Positions 1-14,200 of a stretch of 64,000 nt of DNA are shown here, piece after piece. The translations under genes were made by a program, and so were the position numbers. Origin of the DNA: Tyto alba (Eukaryota > Chordata > Aves > Strigiformes > Tytonidae); assembly GCF_018691265.1 (NCBI RefSeq), contig NW_024881279.1, positions 2,323,243 through 2,387,242 of the forward strand, in the 5' to 3' direction. How positions within the stretch are numbered: the first letter of the stretch is position 1; every line of letters begins with the position of its first letter. The notes below the pieces were generated by a model. The model worked only from the letters and a program-made list of their open reading frames with translations. It did no database searches and had not been told where the DNA came from.

Positions 1-2397
1 CAAGAAAATCTTAAAGACGTGGCACATATCCATTTTTTCCTGATCAATGGAACTATGTAGGCATGTTCACAAAATTTAATTAACTTCTGTTCCCCAAGAA
101 ATCTATGTGCAATGTTTCCCTGCAATTATTTATTTACTATCTGCCACGTAGCTTTTAGCTTTCATCCAGAAAATGATTGGTTTCCGCTGCATTTTCATTA
201 GCAGGCGTGCAGCAGAGAGGCTGCTTCCCAAATGGTTTGTGGGAAGGTTTGCTCTTCTTTCACCGGCTGTACGTGACTGCTTTCTTGCAAAGAAAATCTA
301 TTAATGAATTTAGATGCACTTCAAGTATGATGTTGTTTGTGCCAAAGCCACCAGCAAAAGTTGGAAAAGAAACGTACAGATGAAGGAAACTCAGTTCTGC
401 TGCCAGCAGCTACGAGCGCTGGCGGAGCCGCGGCTTCTGCCTGTTTGCAGCCAGACTTGGTCTGATCCCGAGGCTGCTGCTGCTGGATTGCAAATGCACA
501 AACTCCAACCTCCGTGCTACTGCAGCGAATCTCCTTGGGCATGGCACGGCGTGCAGCACCCCGTCAAAGGGGGAGGGAAACCTCTCATGGCCAGGGGACT
601 GCGCAGCCTCGCCCAGCACGTCTGAATCCCTCAGCTCGTCTCTTGAAAGCAAAGGGACTGCAGAGATGCCCGGGGAGAGGGAGAAGAATCTGTCACCCTG
701 GCTTGGCTGCTCACGTGCCACCTGCTTTGTACCAGCCTGGCTGGAAACATGGGGGCTGCTGCTGGAGAAGGAAGGACGCAATTATTGAGAGTTTCAAATG
801 GATCATCTTCTCCAGTCCTTCAAGTTTCAGCACAGGAAAGGTTATTCTGACTTCTTAAACTTAGAAAATCATTATAAAGTGAATACTGATGCTTCCTAGG
901 TACAAGCCAAGTATTCTGAAAATTTAAAAGTGGAAGTTAGAGCAGAGTCCCCATTAATGACCTCCAAGAGATCTGCCAGTCTCAACGGGATGCAGACTAC
1001 CACGGGCTGCCTGATTCCAGACCTGGGAAATTCTGGTTTATCTTTATAACGGGAGGTAGACTTATTTGTATTCATGGCCCATTCTGCAAGTGGAAAAAAA
1101 AAAATCCACACCAACTAACAGATATAAAACAGGAGAAAAACTAGTTGTGACATCCATTTCTATTTTAAGTCCAAATAGTGTGACAATACTGTCCTTTTGG
1201 GAGGGACAGGACTTTATTTATTTATTTCTATCATGAAGGACATCAAAACCAGTGTACAGAACGAATACTATTGCTAGTAAATGCTCATCTTTACAATAAC
1301 ATGTGAAAATGTTCATTGGACTTCTGAAATCAGAAGCACCCCTGCCTGGGTCGGGGGTGGTGAACTGGCCTTAGCGAAAGCCCCCGCGGGGCTGCGGCGG
1401 GGGAGCGGGGGAAGGGACCTGGTCTCTCCCCACCAGTGGGGATGTCACCAAGTTGTGGAAATTCCTCCCACAGACCAAACTGAAAACAGCTGTTCAATCC
1501 CCCTACAATAAACACTATCATTTGACTTCTGCCTTCACCTACAGGACTCTTTAAAGCAACGGATTCTTTAATCAAATCTTTACTGGTGAAAGCATCTTTA
1601 TCAGCATCCTTATTTCAATGTTCTTTGTCTACTTAAAGTAAGGCAGACCAGCTTTCTATCTCCTCTGACTTGAAAGAAGGGAATGAATTATTCCTCACGT
1701 AATATCAGTCCATTGACTTGAGAGAATAGAGGACTTGTTCTCTTGAATGCTCACAAATGAATGAAATCAAGAATACCTAGAAACTACTCTTCCCCCAGCT
1801 AGGAAACACATGGGTTTGCATCTTGATAACTGTGGCTTCGCTGGGGAAAGTGAAGACACCCTTGGGCTGCATGCGGTTTAGGTTAAACAACGCCCAAGGG
1901 AATGGAAGAATTTATTTGAGCCATCGGTACAAACCCCCTCTGACCAACAAGTCTTGTGGTTTAAGAGGTGATGGCAGGATTGAGAGAAAGTCATTCTGTC
2001 CAAAAATGGCAGGAATGATGAGCAGGTACATCAGAAAGAAGTGCTCAGGCTGTAGCATGTCACAATCAAACTAATGAGACAAAAGGAACCCAAGTGTCAA
2101 GAAATTGTCAGCAGCATGTTTCCGATAGTGACCTCTCAAGAAAACACAGCTATACTTAAATAAAGTACATTAAATATATTTGCTGTGCCAAACAATGAGA
2201 TATTTTCCCTGACAAACCCTTCTAAGTAGCCAGACCTCATGGGAGTGAACGTTTCTGTCAGGGTAAAAGCAGCCGAGGGGAATGTGCTGCAGAAACACGC
2301 GGCCAGACCTTCAGCTGTGGCAGCTGGTGCAGCAATGCCGGGCTCAGCAAGCTTCTGTCATTAACCTCAGCTCTTCATATTTACTCTTCTGATATAA

Positions 2398-2480
2398 ACA
2401 TAACATTAACAATAAATATTAACAATAATGGTAATAAATAATATATTAAATAGTATTATTTATGCATAAAAATTCTATTA
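2398..2480. repeat. AT-rich low-complexity patch
   Basis: The stretch is built almost only of A and T, with irregular TAA/AATA units (for example ATTAACAATAAATATTAAC). It looks like decayed simple sequence. No gene or transposon signature is visible. Confidence 0.5.
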
Positions 2481-2912
2481 CTACTGACCACTATTGGGCC
2501 ATTAATTCAGAAACAGAATTCTCTCTTTAATTCTGCAAGACAGCAGTGGTAATTTTTTTCTCCACAATTATGCTGCAACATCGTACCAAACGAAAAGAAC
2601 CAGGCACCCTCTTAGGACCAGCTCCCAGCACTGACTTTGATGATCACCTCAAAACCAAGAGTAAACCAAAGAAAACCAAAGCCAACATACTTTTAAAATA
2701 ATCAGCAACTCATCAAATTGTTCCTTATTGATATTTGCATGTTATAAGCAAGCAGGTTTTAGATCTTCAGGGAAACACCTCCATTTTTTCAGAAGCCCCA
2801 GTCTTCTGCTCTGATGCCCAGCCTACGCTCCTTTGCCATATGACAACACACTAAGGCAACGACACCGAAGGAGAAAATCCTGTTCAAATTTTATCTGACA
2901 GCATCCATTATC

Positions 2913-2944
2913 GATATAGGTGTTATAAGATATAGGTGTTACAG
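2913..2944. repeat. 16-bp tandem duplication
   Basis: Two adjacent copies of GATATAGGTGTTA followed by TAA or CAG lie at 2913-2928 and 2929-2944. This looks like a recent small local duplication. No function is suggested. Confidence 0.7.
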
Positions 2945-5371
2945 TTAGTTTAACTGATGATCATTAATCACATTGCCATATGAGCATGCAAATAGTAAAT
3001 TTGCAAAAAGCCATCTTCACTTCCCAGTCTCAGGATTAGGCTCTGCAATCCTTTTGGTCCTTTCTGGAACAAAACATTGGACTTTCCCACACAACCAGTG
3101 AAAACGCTGAGCTGAGAAAAAATCATTAAAATTCCCTTTGTAGGAGCCCAAATAAACATTTTTTTTCAAGCTCTCTTTTTGCTCACTCAAGCTTTGCTCT
3201 GAGTTTTTGGCTTTGAGAATATTTAAAGTGCAAAATTCAGTCAAAATCAGCATGTTTCACTGGGTTCTATTTCAGCCCGATTTAATTCTGGTGTAAAAAT
3301 ATGCTCTGATCCAGTTTGATGGAAATTCAATACCAAGTCTTGAAATAAGTCTCCTCCTAAATATTCAGAGAGAGAATTTTTTCTTTAAATTTGGCTTTCA
3401 AGCCCTGGCCAAAGACTAATGCCCGACGAGCAGCTCGGGGTCTCCATTCCCAGCCGGAGTCGAGCTCAGATCGAGGATGAGAGCATCCCTCGGGCTGCTG
3501 CTCCCTCCAGCAAGATTCTGTTCCTCCAGAAGCACATACCAAAACTCAGCTTCATTTTCCTGCTTGAAATTAAAGGTTTGGGGGTGTTGTGGTCTTTTTC
3601 CAACAAATTCCAGAGCCCTGTGTCTGGAGCACAGATATAGAGATTTTTATGTGTAGACTTAAAGGAGTTTAGTTTTGAGGTTTTCAGATGGATTGCAAAC
3701 CAGGATGGCCAAGATTTTCTTCACTATATTTTCAACAGAGGAATTTTTTAGCTGCCTTAGCAGCTAATCAATGAGCTCCTACAAAGTGCTAATCACTTTG
3801 TTAGTAGATTCAGAAGCGGCACTGGAAAATTTTTAACACCAGTGATTTATGAACCACCTTCCTCAGACCAACCAATTATTAGAGCTGCAGAGTACTCACA
3901 CCAACACTCAGCTTATGGATGCAAAGGCATTTGACATGACTGATAGTCAATAGGAAGTGGCCAACAGGATCACGCTCTAATTGAAGAGTTTATGTTTATG
4001 GATATTCCAACAAACCTTATACCCAGCTATTGAAATGTAAAAAGTATTCACACAATTCTAGACTTCTTGCTTTCTTTTAAACGTTATTAGAAAAATAATA
4101 TTACAAGCTAATTTGGGGAAACTAAGGAAAACAGCCTACACACTACTCTGATGCCCAGTGTACTGCTGTCCATTCTCTATTTTATTTGCCCAGATCCTAC
4201 GAGCATAGATCAAACCAAGGGACATTCATTCCAAATGAAAACGCCAAAGCTCTTAGGAAGGCCCTAGTAAGGGTCATTGGCACAGAAATAAACACCAGCT
4301 CCCGACACTGGACCAGTGAAGGGAGACATTATCTTATGCACTAAGCTTTTATATTGCATATTCATATTCAGACCTGAATGTCTGTGGACTTAAAAGGCAT
4401 TGCAGGAGTTCAGCACTTCCCAGATCATCAAAGTAACACGCTCCCTCACATCATCAGATTTGAAGCTCGAGTTCCAATGTTCTTTAAGCATTTGGGTTAA
4501 CTTTAGGAGGCCTAATAATGGCAGCAACGTGTTACTGTATTCCAGTATTAACTTGAGCACATCTGCTGAAAGTAGCAAGGGGAAATCACTTGAGGAGGAT
4601 CTTTTGGACTGGCCAACTCATTCACCATTACACTTTAGTGACAATTTAAGCAATTCCACCAACTCTAACTCACTTCAGTTTATTTTCTTCGTTCACAAAA
4701 ACTACAGTTTTGAGCAAGTTTCATAAAAGCTTACTCTTGCTCTTTGCAAAGATGTAATTTAGATTTTTTTTTTGTCTCCATATTTACTGTATGTTAGCCT
4801 TGAACTTGAAAAGCCGAAAAAAAAAGAGAAGAAACTGAGAAAATATTGTGGTTACAAATTTAAACAAATCCAGGATGTCTGGAAAGAAAAAAAAACAACC
4901 TGCTGCAAGGAAGTGTTTGTCTGTGTATACAATATGTTGCTGATATTCATTGAATGGCAAATATCTGTTGTATGTTTTCTTATTTACAGTCCTTTGCTCT
5001 TTTGGTTTTTGTTTTCGTAAAAACCACAACTACATTTCAGCAAACTTTAGAAAAGGTCAGACCTCACCAGGCTGAACAAAGCTGCAGAAAACTGGCTGGT
5101 GGAAGCCACTGCACGCTGCTCGGCAGAGAGCAGCCCCGGGACACTGGTCCACTCCCCGCGGGATTCCGCCGGCCCAGGGCAGCAGCCTGGACATTCCCCA
5201 CTTCCCCACCTCCCTGGGACACCAGCGGGGACTGTCTCACTGGCACACATCTACTTCCACCACAGCAAAACCTCCTCTGATCAGTCAGTCTACCGCAAGG
5301 CTGCTGTGGGACCTCACGCGTGCTGTTCCTGGAAAACATCCAGTTCAAGACTGCAGTTTAAAATACATTGA

Positions 5372-5394
5372 TTTTTTTTTTTTTTTCCCCCCCC
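5372..5394. repeat. T15-C8 homopolymer pair
   Basis: Fifteen T are followed directly by eight C. Such tracts vary in length through slippage and often carry sequencing error. Confidence 0.8.
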
Positions 5395-5399
5395 TAAAT

Positions 5400-5440
5400 G
5401 CCAGCCCTCCTTGGTTAATAAGCCAGCCTCCTTGGTTAAT
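5400..5440. repeat. Short tandem duplication, about 22-bp period
   Basis: GCCAGCC(C)TCCTTGGTTAAT occurs at 5400-5419 and again at 5422-5440, with one C of difference. It is a simple local duplication next to the T/C tract. Confidence 0.7.
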
Positions 5441-7808
5441 CCTTTAGTCATTACAGCCTCTCTCTTTCTGGGTCACAGGGCAGCAGCAGCTATGCAAGCT
5501 TCCCAGGTGATGTTCTGTCTCCTGTCCATGCCTGTTGGCCTCGCAGCCACAGAAGCTCCGGCCACTTCAGTGAGCCCAGTATTTCCATTGCCTCCCCAAT
5601 ACTGGCACTGCACAAAGGGCACGCAGCCCTCCCGACAGCTTGGAAAGGGTGGGAAGATGCAAACACCAGCTCAAAACCCACTCAGCAACCTCCGCGCAGC
5701 GTTGGTTTTATCTCCTGAACTCACAGAGCCCCTTCCACCGCAGAGGCCCCCATGGACACGGAACGGAGGAGTAAGGATTTTGCTTTGCAGGAAATCTGTC
5801 TAGCTGCTGCGCAGGTGACAGAGGGAGCATTTGCATCCCCAAGTGGTATTTTGGAGCAGCAAGGTAACAGATCTGTGCAGTCATGCTAAACATCTATCTC
5901 AAACATTCAGGCCAATGAAGATCATATCCAAAGGGCTATCAAATAACCCGCCGTGCCGTGAATACTGGGTAGAGACAAAGCCCAGTACCCAGGAGCCTTC
6001 TTTGCTGGTTCCTGATCATCTCTATTCATACACTGTTAGAATGAACTCTGAGCCCTACACCCAGCCAGTTTTTTTGCCAAGTTTTGCTTTGGTTATACAT
6101 TGAACTGGAGATTCTTAGACTAATCTAACAATCAGATTTGACACTATTGGTTTCCAATAAATAATAGTGATTTTCGTCTATGAAATAACTGTAATCAAAC
6201 ACTCTGCAGGCTTTTCTGGCTGTCATGACAAACTGGGAAAAAAATCAACTGTCACTCAAGTCTGACCAAAAAGCTCGGAGCAAGGTCCTTCTGACATGAA
6301 TATGCTAACAGACGTGGCTGATTACAGCCCCACCACCTGCAGATGATCATCCTTGCTAGAGTTTTGTTTGGCAAGATGGACCAGAGTCAATGATGATGAC
6401 AATAATTACCTGGAAACAAAAACATCTCCTGTCAATAGGAAAGGAAGCTTGCATTATTAGTTGGATTAGACTTTATTTTGTTATCTTTTGGGTCATTTTG
6501 ATTTAAAACCAGACAGAACCAACTACTGGAACGTATGACAGTATCAGTTTAAAGAGAGGGGAAAATAGGTGATATTCCTCTTCTCCATCTAACCCGTTTG
6601 ACAACACAGCTGTAGGTGTCACTGTGAGACACTCAGTTTCGTCAGTCAAATTTCTACCACACAATTAATTTATGAGTCAGTGGTACGTACATCAGTACGG
6701 GATCTTTTAGCTCTACTCACACATACACGTGATGGGCCACAGCTGGCTGCATTAATCCCAAATGGATCATCCTGTATAAAGGACACCAGGATTATCCCAG
6801 AGATACATGCCCAATGAAAGGCCATCAGAGCGCATTCGCAGGGGGTATCGCTTGCCATTTCTCTTCCCTCCTGCACAGCCCCACTCCAGAGAATTCATCA
6901 GTTTATCCCAGGATATCTGAAACCTCTCCACAAACATCTCTGCACAACAGCCTCCTACCAGCAAGTGAAGAGCCCACCCAGACAGCACCTTCTTGAAAAA
7001 GTAAGGTGAGGCGGCCAGAATTTACAACTGTCCCTAGAGCGAGCAGAGGCAGCACATGTCCTTCAGCAGCAAGAGCCTCGCTAATTAACTTTTGTCTTTG
7101 AGAGCTACAGTGCCAGGAACGCCTCACAGTTTCCTTTGAACATCTGCAGGTGCTTGAGCTGCTCCAGATGTGAAGTGGCCAGCGCAAGGCAAGGCTCAAG
7201 CAAATCAGACTGATTGTCCTGATTTTCTCATGCCTGCTCAGAGTTTGAAACACAGCCTTAGGAAGGGCAGCAACAGTCATCTGTCTAAATCCCCATATTC
7301 TTTTCTGCTAATGAACTTGGAGCATTTGTCAACCCCGCTCCACCTGCTTGTTGCGGGAAAACATTTGGGTTAAACTGAAGGCTTGACATATCTAACAAAT
7401 TCTCCCTCACTGTGTCTTGGTGTAGTTGTCAGTACCCCCATCTTTCCCCTAGTTCTATCTCTCCAGATTGTGTGTGAATTTTCTCTCCTTCACCTCCATC
7501 TGTACTTCTTCTATATTTGTTCCTTTTTGCCTAGCAGTTCTCCTCTCCCCCTGCTTTATTGCTCCAGCTGAGCAGAGGGCAACCTGCTCGTTGTGGTGCC
7601 AACCACACTCCTTGTCGGTGCTACCCACAGCTGTGCAGGGAGCCATGAGTGAAAAAGCAAGGGGTTTGATGTGATATATTGGGGTCAAGATCTCCCCTCT
7701 GTAGTGTGAACTGTTCTGAGAGCCTATTGCAGCCTCAGCCACTGACAAGCAGAGAGAGAATGGACGTGGCATCAGGGTTTGGGGGGGCAAGAGCAACATG
7801 CAGTTTCT

Positions 7809-7872
7809 CCCCATCCCATCCCATCCCATCCCATCCCATCCCATCCCATCCCATCCCATCCCATCCCATCCC
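7809..7872. repeat. (CCATC)n pentanucleotide microsatellite, 12 uninterrupted units
   Basis: Twelve perfect CCATC units fill 7811-7870, with a CC on each side. The minus strand reads (GATGG)n and has many GG runs. Because the unit contains no stop in any frame, it produces spurious open frames with SHPIP-type repeats (plus strand) and WDGMG-type repeats (minus strand). The perfect array suggests recent expansion, so it is probably polymorphic. Confidence 0.95.
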
Positions 7873-10800
7873 GTTGCCATGCCACTGGGACCCCAGCTGC
7901 TCGGCAGACACATGCCTGCAGCCCGCCTTGTTGCTGAGCTGCTGTCTGAAGCTAAAGCCTTCTCCATTTCCAACCTGTTATTTTGCTCTTCTGGCACTCA
8001 TCACATCCACGTGTGGGGCTGTCACCCACAGTCCTGGCAACGCTGCAAGATTGGAACGAGGCAAAAAGAGCTGTTTTGTAGGTTATGGGTGGTGGTGAAA
8101 AAGAGCATGCTGCTGCTGCTGCAAAGTCAGGAATAGGGCCAGGCTACAAAAGGCTGAACCAGCCCATATGCTTCAACACCCTTCACCCCCACCACAACAT
8201 TTACCAGATGTTCAAGTGCACATTTTGATTCATCCCATCATAAAGGTTGAAAACATTTAAAAATTAAGATCCAAGCACAGGCTAGCACCCTCTTCAAAAA
8301 TGAGAGTGTCTGGAGATGATGTTTTACTTCAAGATCATCAAAACAATGGGGGGGACACCACAAAATGGTTCACGTTAGAAATCCTACCTTAGCCAGTATC
8401 AAATTTTAAGTCTTTGACGTAAGAGAAACTGGAGGGAAAAAAAATACATGAGCAGAACCTCATCTCCTTTCCTCAACGCATACTCTACCTGTGAGCAGGA
8501 GACAGGCTGTGACTCCTGCCTACTCACGCCACAGGAACTGTGTTTCAAAGAACTGTTTAATGATGGCTCTAATGTACCAACACAGCCTGTCTCCAAACAC
8601 TCCTTTGCATCGGCCTGTTTGAAACTGGAGTGGAGCCCAGCTGCGCTCCGAGGATTGCACTGTCATCCCGAGTGCCGGCTTTGCAGCCCATCTTGCCACC
8701 CACTCAGCAGAACAGCTGCAGGTTTGCTGTACTAGAGCTTTCTGCGTGCCCTGCATTTCGGGAAAACCTCCTCCACAGAGAACATGAATCTCCCATTAGC
8801 CTTAATAGCACCTAAATTTGAACAAGGGGAGAAAACATCATACAATATTAAACGTGCAATTCCGTTAACAGCACACACTGTACCCATGTGAGTAGCTGCA
8901 CAGTTTACACCCCCTTTAGTCCATCTGATCTACTTTCAAAAGGATTTGCACATGAAGAATGTTCTTTATCTTTGTGCCAACCACAGGCATGTACCTTCTG
9001 AGTAGTATTTGGAGCATACAATGTATCTGGTGCATCAAAAAAATTTTCTTCCCTCTATTCTTCCTCTTTCGGAAATACGGATTCTCTCCCAGCTCTGAAG
9101 AGTCCCTCCAACGGTGCTTTTCACAGGAGCTACTAAGCAGCTCTGTGAAGACCACCTCTGTATCTGCCTAACCAGTTGTATTAGACACCTCCCATGTTTA
9201 GGCCCATTAACCTGATCACAACAGCTCGATGAATTAATGCTTATATAGACACAGTTGGCAGCTTCTAATTAAATAATTATGGCTAAGCAGCTGCAGAGAA
9301 GTTGTAATGTTCCACTAGAAAGCCAGATGCCAATTTTATTGTTCCTCAAAGTTTCAAATGAAATGACTTCAGGAAATTTGTAAGGGGGCATCTTTTGCTC
9401 CAGGTGAATCCTGCAGGCACCGTGGCTGCTTCGGGCTGGTGGGCTGCAGCCAAGCCCAAGACTGTGGCCAGGGGACTAGCACCAGCTCTCTTGTGGCAAG
9501 CAGCAAATGGCACCGAGTGTAACAGAACCATTTGGATCAAGATAAAAGAGAGTGATTTGGCATCGCGGTCGTTGCTTTAGCTTTAACCTAGGGAAGGACC
9601 CTTTGAAAAATCCATCTCTGAAACTGTGTCAGTGTCAAACCCCCACAAAACTGACAGGAGCCAAATGCAAAGGCTGTCAAACTGCCCAAGAGTCTTTCCA
9701 GGAACTTTAATTGGATCAGGCTTTCCCTGCACTGGTGAGAAGATTTTGTGACACCTGCTATAGACTTTCACTCCCCAAAATTTCTATGGTACCTCTCATC
9801 TTGGCTGTAGTGATGTAGAAGCAATGAGCAATCCTTGAAGGCAAAAATTTGAGTAATATGAAAATCAGGAGTCTGTGTTGGCTAATTCATGCAAAACCTA
9901 CATTCGTCCTCTCTTCAGTTATCAAACCATTGTACCGATAAGGAGTTTATATTTTTTTCTGATTTTAAATATAAATGCAAACACAATTTATTCTAATCCA
10001 TTCCTTTACTACATTAATTCTCCTCCTATACCTTGTACAAGACACTACGATTTCAAACAGAAGAAGCCTAGTAATAGAAATCATCCATCCCTGTCGGAAT
10101 ATAAGCGGATCCATGACCTTAGTACTATTTTGCTAAGAAATCCAGCTAGAAAACTAATTTGAAGTAAATCTATGCATGTCAAAAATACGGATGGCTTTTC
10201 AGGGTGCTAACTTAAGCATCATTACATAAGCAGATTAGGGCTGCCTGTTGAGCCCAGACACAAGAGTAGATGGCGCTGGATGCAGTATTACACGCAAACT
10301 ATTCACTTCCTGAGACATCTTTCATCTACAACTTTTGTCAGCTCTCCGCGCTGCTGAGCCGGCTAACCAAAGGCGCTGCACGCAGCCCAGCAGCTCTGCC
10401 AGTGCCGCGTCAGCCTTCTCTGAACCCCGCTGCCCGAAGCAGCAGCTGGCTACAGCCTGCTGCTACAAATGGGCTTTCCTGGGGAAATGTTCCATCCTTC
10501 ACCCTTTTGAAATGAAAATGGAGGAAAACAGCCTCATGAACCTCTCAAATATTTGAGCACAGCAGCTGTGGAATGATTTTCTGATGCAGAATTATAGAAT
10601 CAAAATTACCCTCGTGTTACCATTGGTAACGGTGCCTCTACCTGAATATCAGCTTAGAAAGTTAATGAGCCTGCTACAGCCATCAGCTAAAATCACCACA
10701 ACAGTATGTGAGCCGATGTGATTGCGGTAAGCAGGGCAGGTACTTCTCATTATGAGGGTAGTTTGGTTTTCATGGGCACGTTGCATAACAAGGCACAGCA

Positions 10801-11344
10801 ACTTGCCTCTCTCCGCTCTGAGCCCTCGTTCCAGAGCACATCAGCTGGCTCCGAGAAGGCCCCCTATTGAAAAGCAGCCAGGGGGACAGGATTTTGTTTT
10901 CCCTTCCCTGTGTGTAAGTGTGTCAGGTTTGTTGACAGATGGCTTGGCTGACTCTGCTTGACTATTATCAAGCAGCTATTACCTTTGTAAACTGAATCCC
11001 ATTTGAAGATTTTCTGTAATTAAATCTGCAGTGTGTTTGCAAGGCTCGTATTTCATCCTGCACGTATTCGGGAAGCGTGCAAGGCAGTCAGATGGCTGAT
11101 TTACACAGCCAGAGACAGCAGCAGCCTTCAGCCACGGGGGTGGGGAGCTTTTGGCAGTCTGTGCTGCCACCTAGCCAAGACCAAGCCATTGAGTTCAGCC
11201 TTGCTTTACATTTTGAAAGCTTAAACTGAAGCGCATCCCTCTAGATCTAAAGCCTTAGTCTGCAGCAGCACAAGGAAATTTGCACTCTTTGTGCTCTGAG
11301 AATTGTACAGTCAACAGAAGAGAGCAGCTTAAAACGGGTAGCTA

Positions 11345-13099
<1,755 letters not shown>

Positions 13100-13401
13100 G
13101 CCGGGGCTCTGTGAGAGCGGGGCAGGGGAGCGCGTTTCGGCTGGCTCAGATGACTTGCAGAAACCCCGCAGCCTGCGCTAAGGGCTGGCGGGCTCCGGCG
13201 GCTCCCGCGGCCGCAGCCACCCGCGCAGCGCAGCCGGCGGCTCAGCCATGGCCCCGCCGGGGCCGGGGCGCTGCGGGGCCGCCCCGTTCCCCTCCGCCCC
13301 GCCGGGCCCGGGGGAGGGGGGGGCCGCTCCCGCGCCCCCCTGCGCCGCGCTGCGCGGCTCTGCTCAGCGGCGCGGAGCCGGGAGCGCGGAGGGCGATGCC
13401 G

Positions 13402-13412
13402 ATTGCATCATC
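13402..13412. promoter_or_regulatory. CEBP-ATF response element match
   Basis: ATTGCATCATC matches the core of the amino-acid/integrated-stress response element known from the CHOP (DDIT3) promoter, where ATF4 and CEBP factors bind ATTGCATCA. It sits inside the KCTD16 CpG island. A nine-base match is expected by chance now and then, so activity is inference. Confidence 0.4.
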
Positions 13413-13447
13413 TTAAAGGAGTCGGGGCGGGATGGGCCCCCCGCCGG

Positions 13448-13518
13448 GGTCAGCACCGCGGACAGCGCCGGGGGTCAGCACCGCGGACAGCGCCGGGGTC
13501 AGCACCGCGGACAGCGCC
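13448..13518. repeat. Three-copy GC-rich tandem repeat in the CpG island
   Basis: GGTCAGCACCGCGGACAGCG begins at 13448, 13473 and 13497, with periods of 25 and 24 bases. A degenerate tail (CAGCGCCGACAGCGCC) follows. The copies are nearly identical, so expansion is recent and copy number may vary. Confidence 0.9.
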
Positions 13519-14200
13519 CGCAGCGCCGACAGCGCCGGGGCCGGGGCCGCCGCCCGCTCCGCTCGAGCTGGGGTAAAGTTCCTCCCGCTCCGTTCCTCTC
13601 CGTCCCCCGCCAACCGGCAGCGCCCCGGCCCCGCCCGCCCGCCCGCCGAAACGTGCCTTTCCCGGCTCCGCGCAGGCACGGCGGGGCGTTCAGCCGGCGA
13701 GGCGGGCGGGCAGGGTGGGAGCGCCCGGCGGGTGGGGGCTCCCGCCACGCCCGCCCGTGGCGTTCAAGCAGGACCGTGGGTTTGTCACGCTGCTGGCGCT
13801 CCTCATCTCCCCCAGCAGCGACCCAGGAAGGGCAGGAGCCGGCAGTGAGGTGATCCGGGGCGCGGGAGGGAGGAGGTGGCACCCCGAAGGAGGCTCGGCG
13901 TGGCAGGAGCGGTCCCGCACCGACTTTATTAACCGGGGGGTGGGGGGGGAGCAGCGGCCGCGGCTCCGCGTCCGCCCCGCGCTCCCCCGCGGCCGTGGGC
14001 GCGCCGGCACCGCCACCTCGCGTCCGCGGGCGCGATCGCGCAGGATCGTCCCGGCTGCTCCGGGCGAGAAGAAGCCGGAGGGTCCCGGGGGAGCGGGGGG
14101 GTCGCGGCGCGGCCGGCTGCCCCGCTGCGTGCGGGCTCCGGGGCGGTAAATCGGAGAGTCCCGGCCCGCCCCGCTCAGCGGGACGTTAAGCACATGCCTC

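Larger units (their letters stand above)
13100..14200 (-). promoter_or_regulatory. KCTD16: CpG island, probable KCTD16 promoter
   Basis: About 1.1 kb is extremely GC-rich and dense in CpG, unlike the AT-rich flanks. It contains GC boxes (GGGCGGG near 13425; repeated CCGCCC near 13628-13650), a small tandem repeat and a CEBP-ATF type element. Its place upstream of the minus-strand KCTD16 start makes it the likely promoter. Long open frames across it on both strands are a result of base composition: they share no recognisable domain and are made of A, G, P and R. No TATA box is obvious, as usual for this class of promoter, so the start site is unknown. Confidence 0.8.

Noticed and set aside
7809..7872. 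Repeats that might suggest a CRISPR array
   Set aside because: Five-base units without spacers in a eukaryotic intron: a microsatellite.
7455..7997. 180-aa minus-strand open frame with a WDGMG repeat
   Set aside because: It crosses the CCATC microsatellite, which has no stop codons in any frame.
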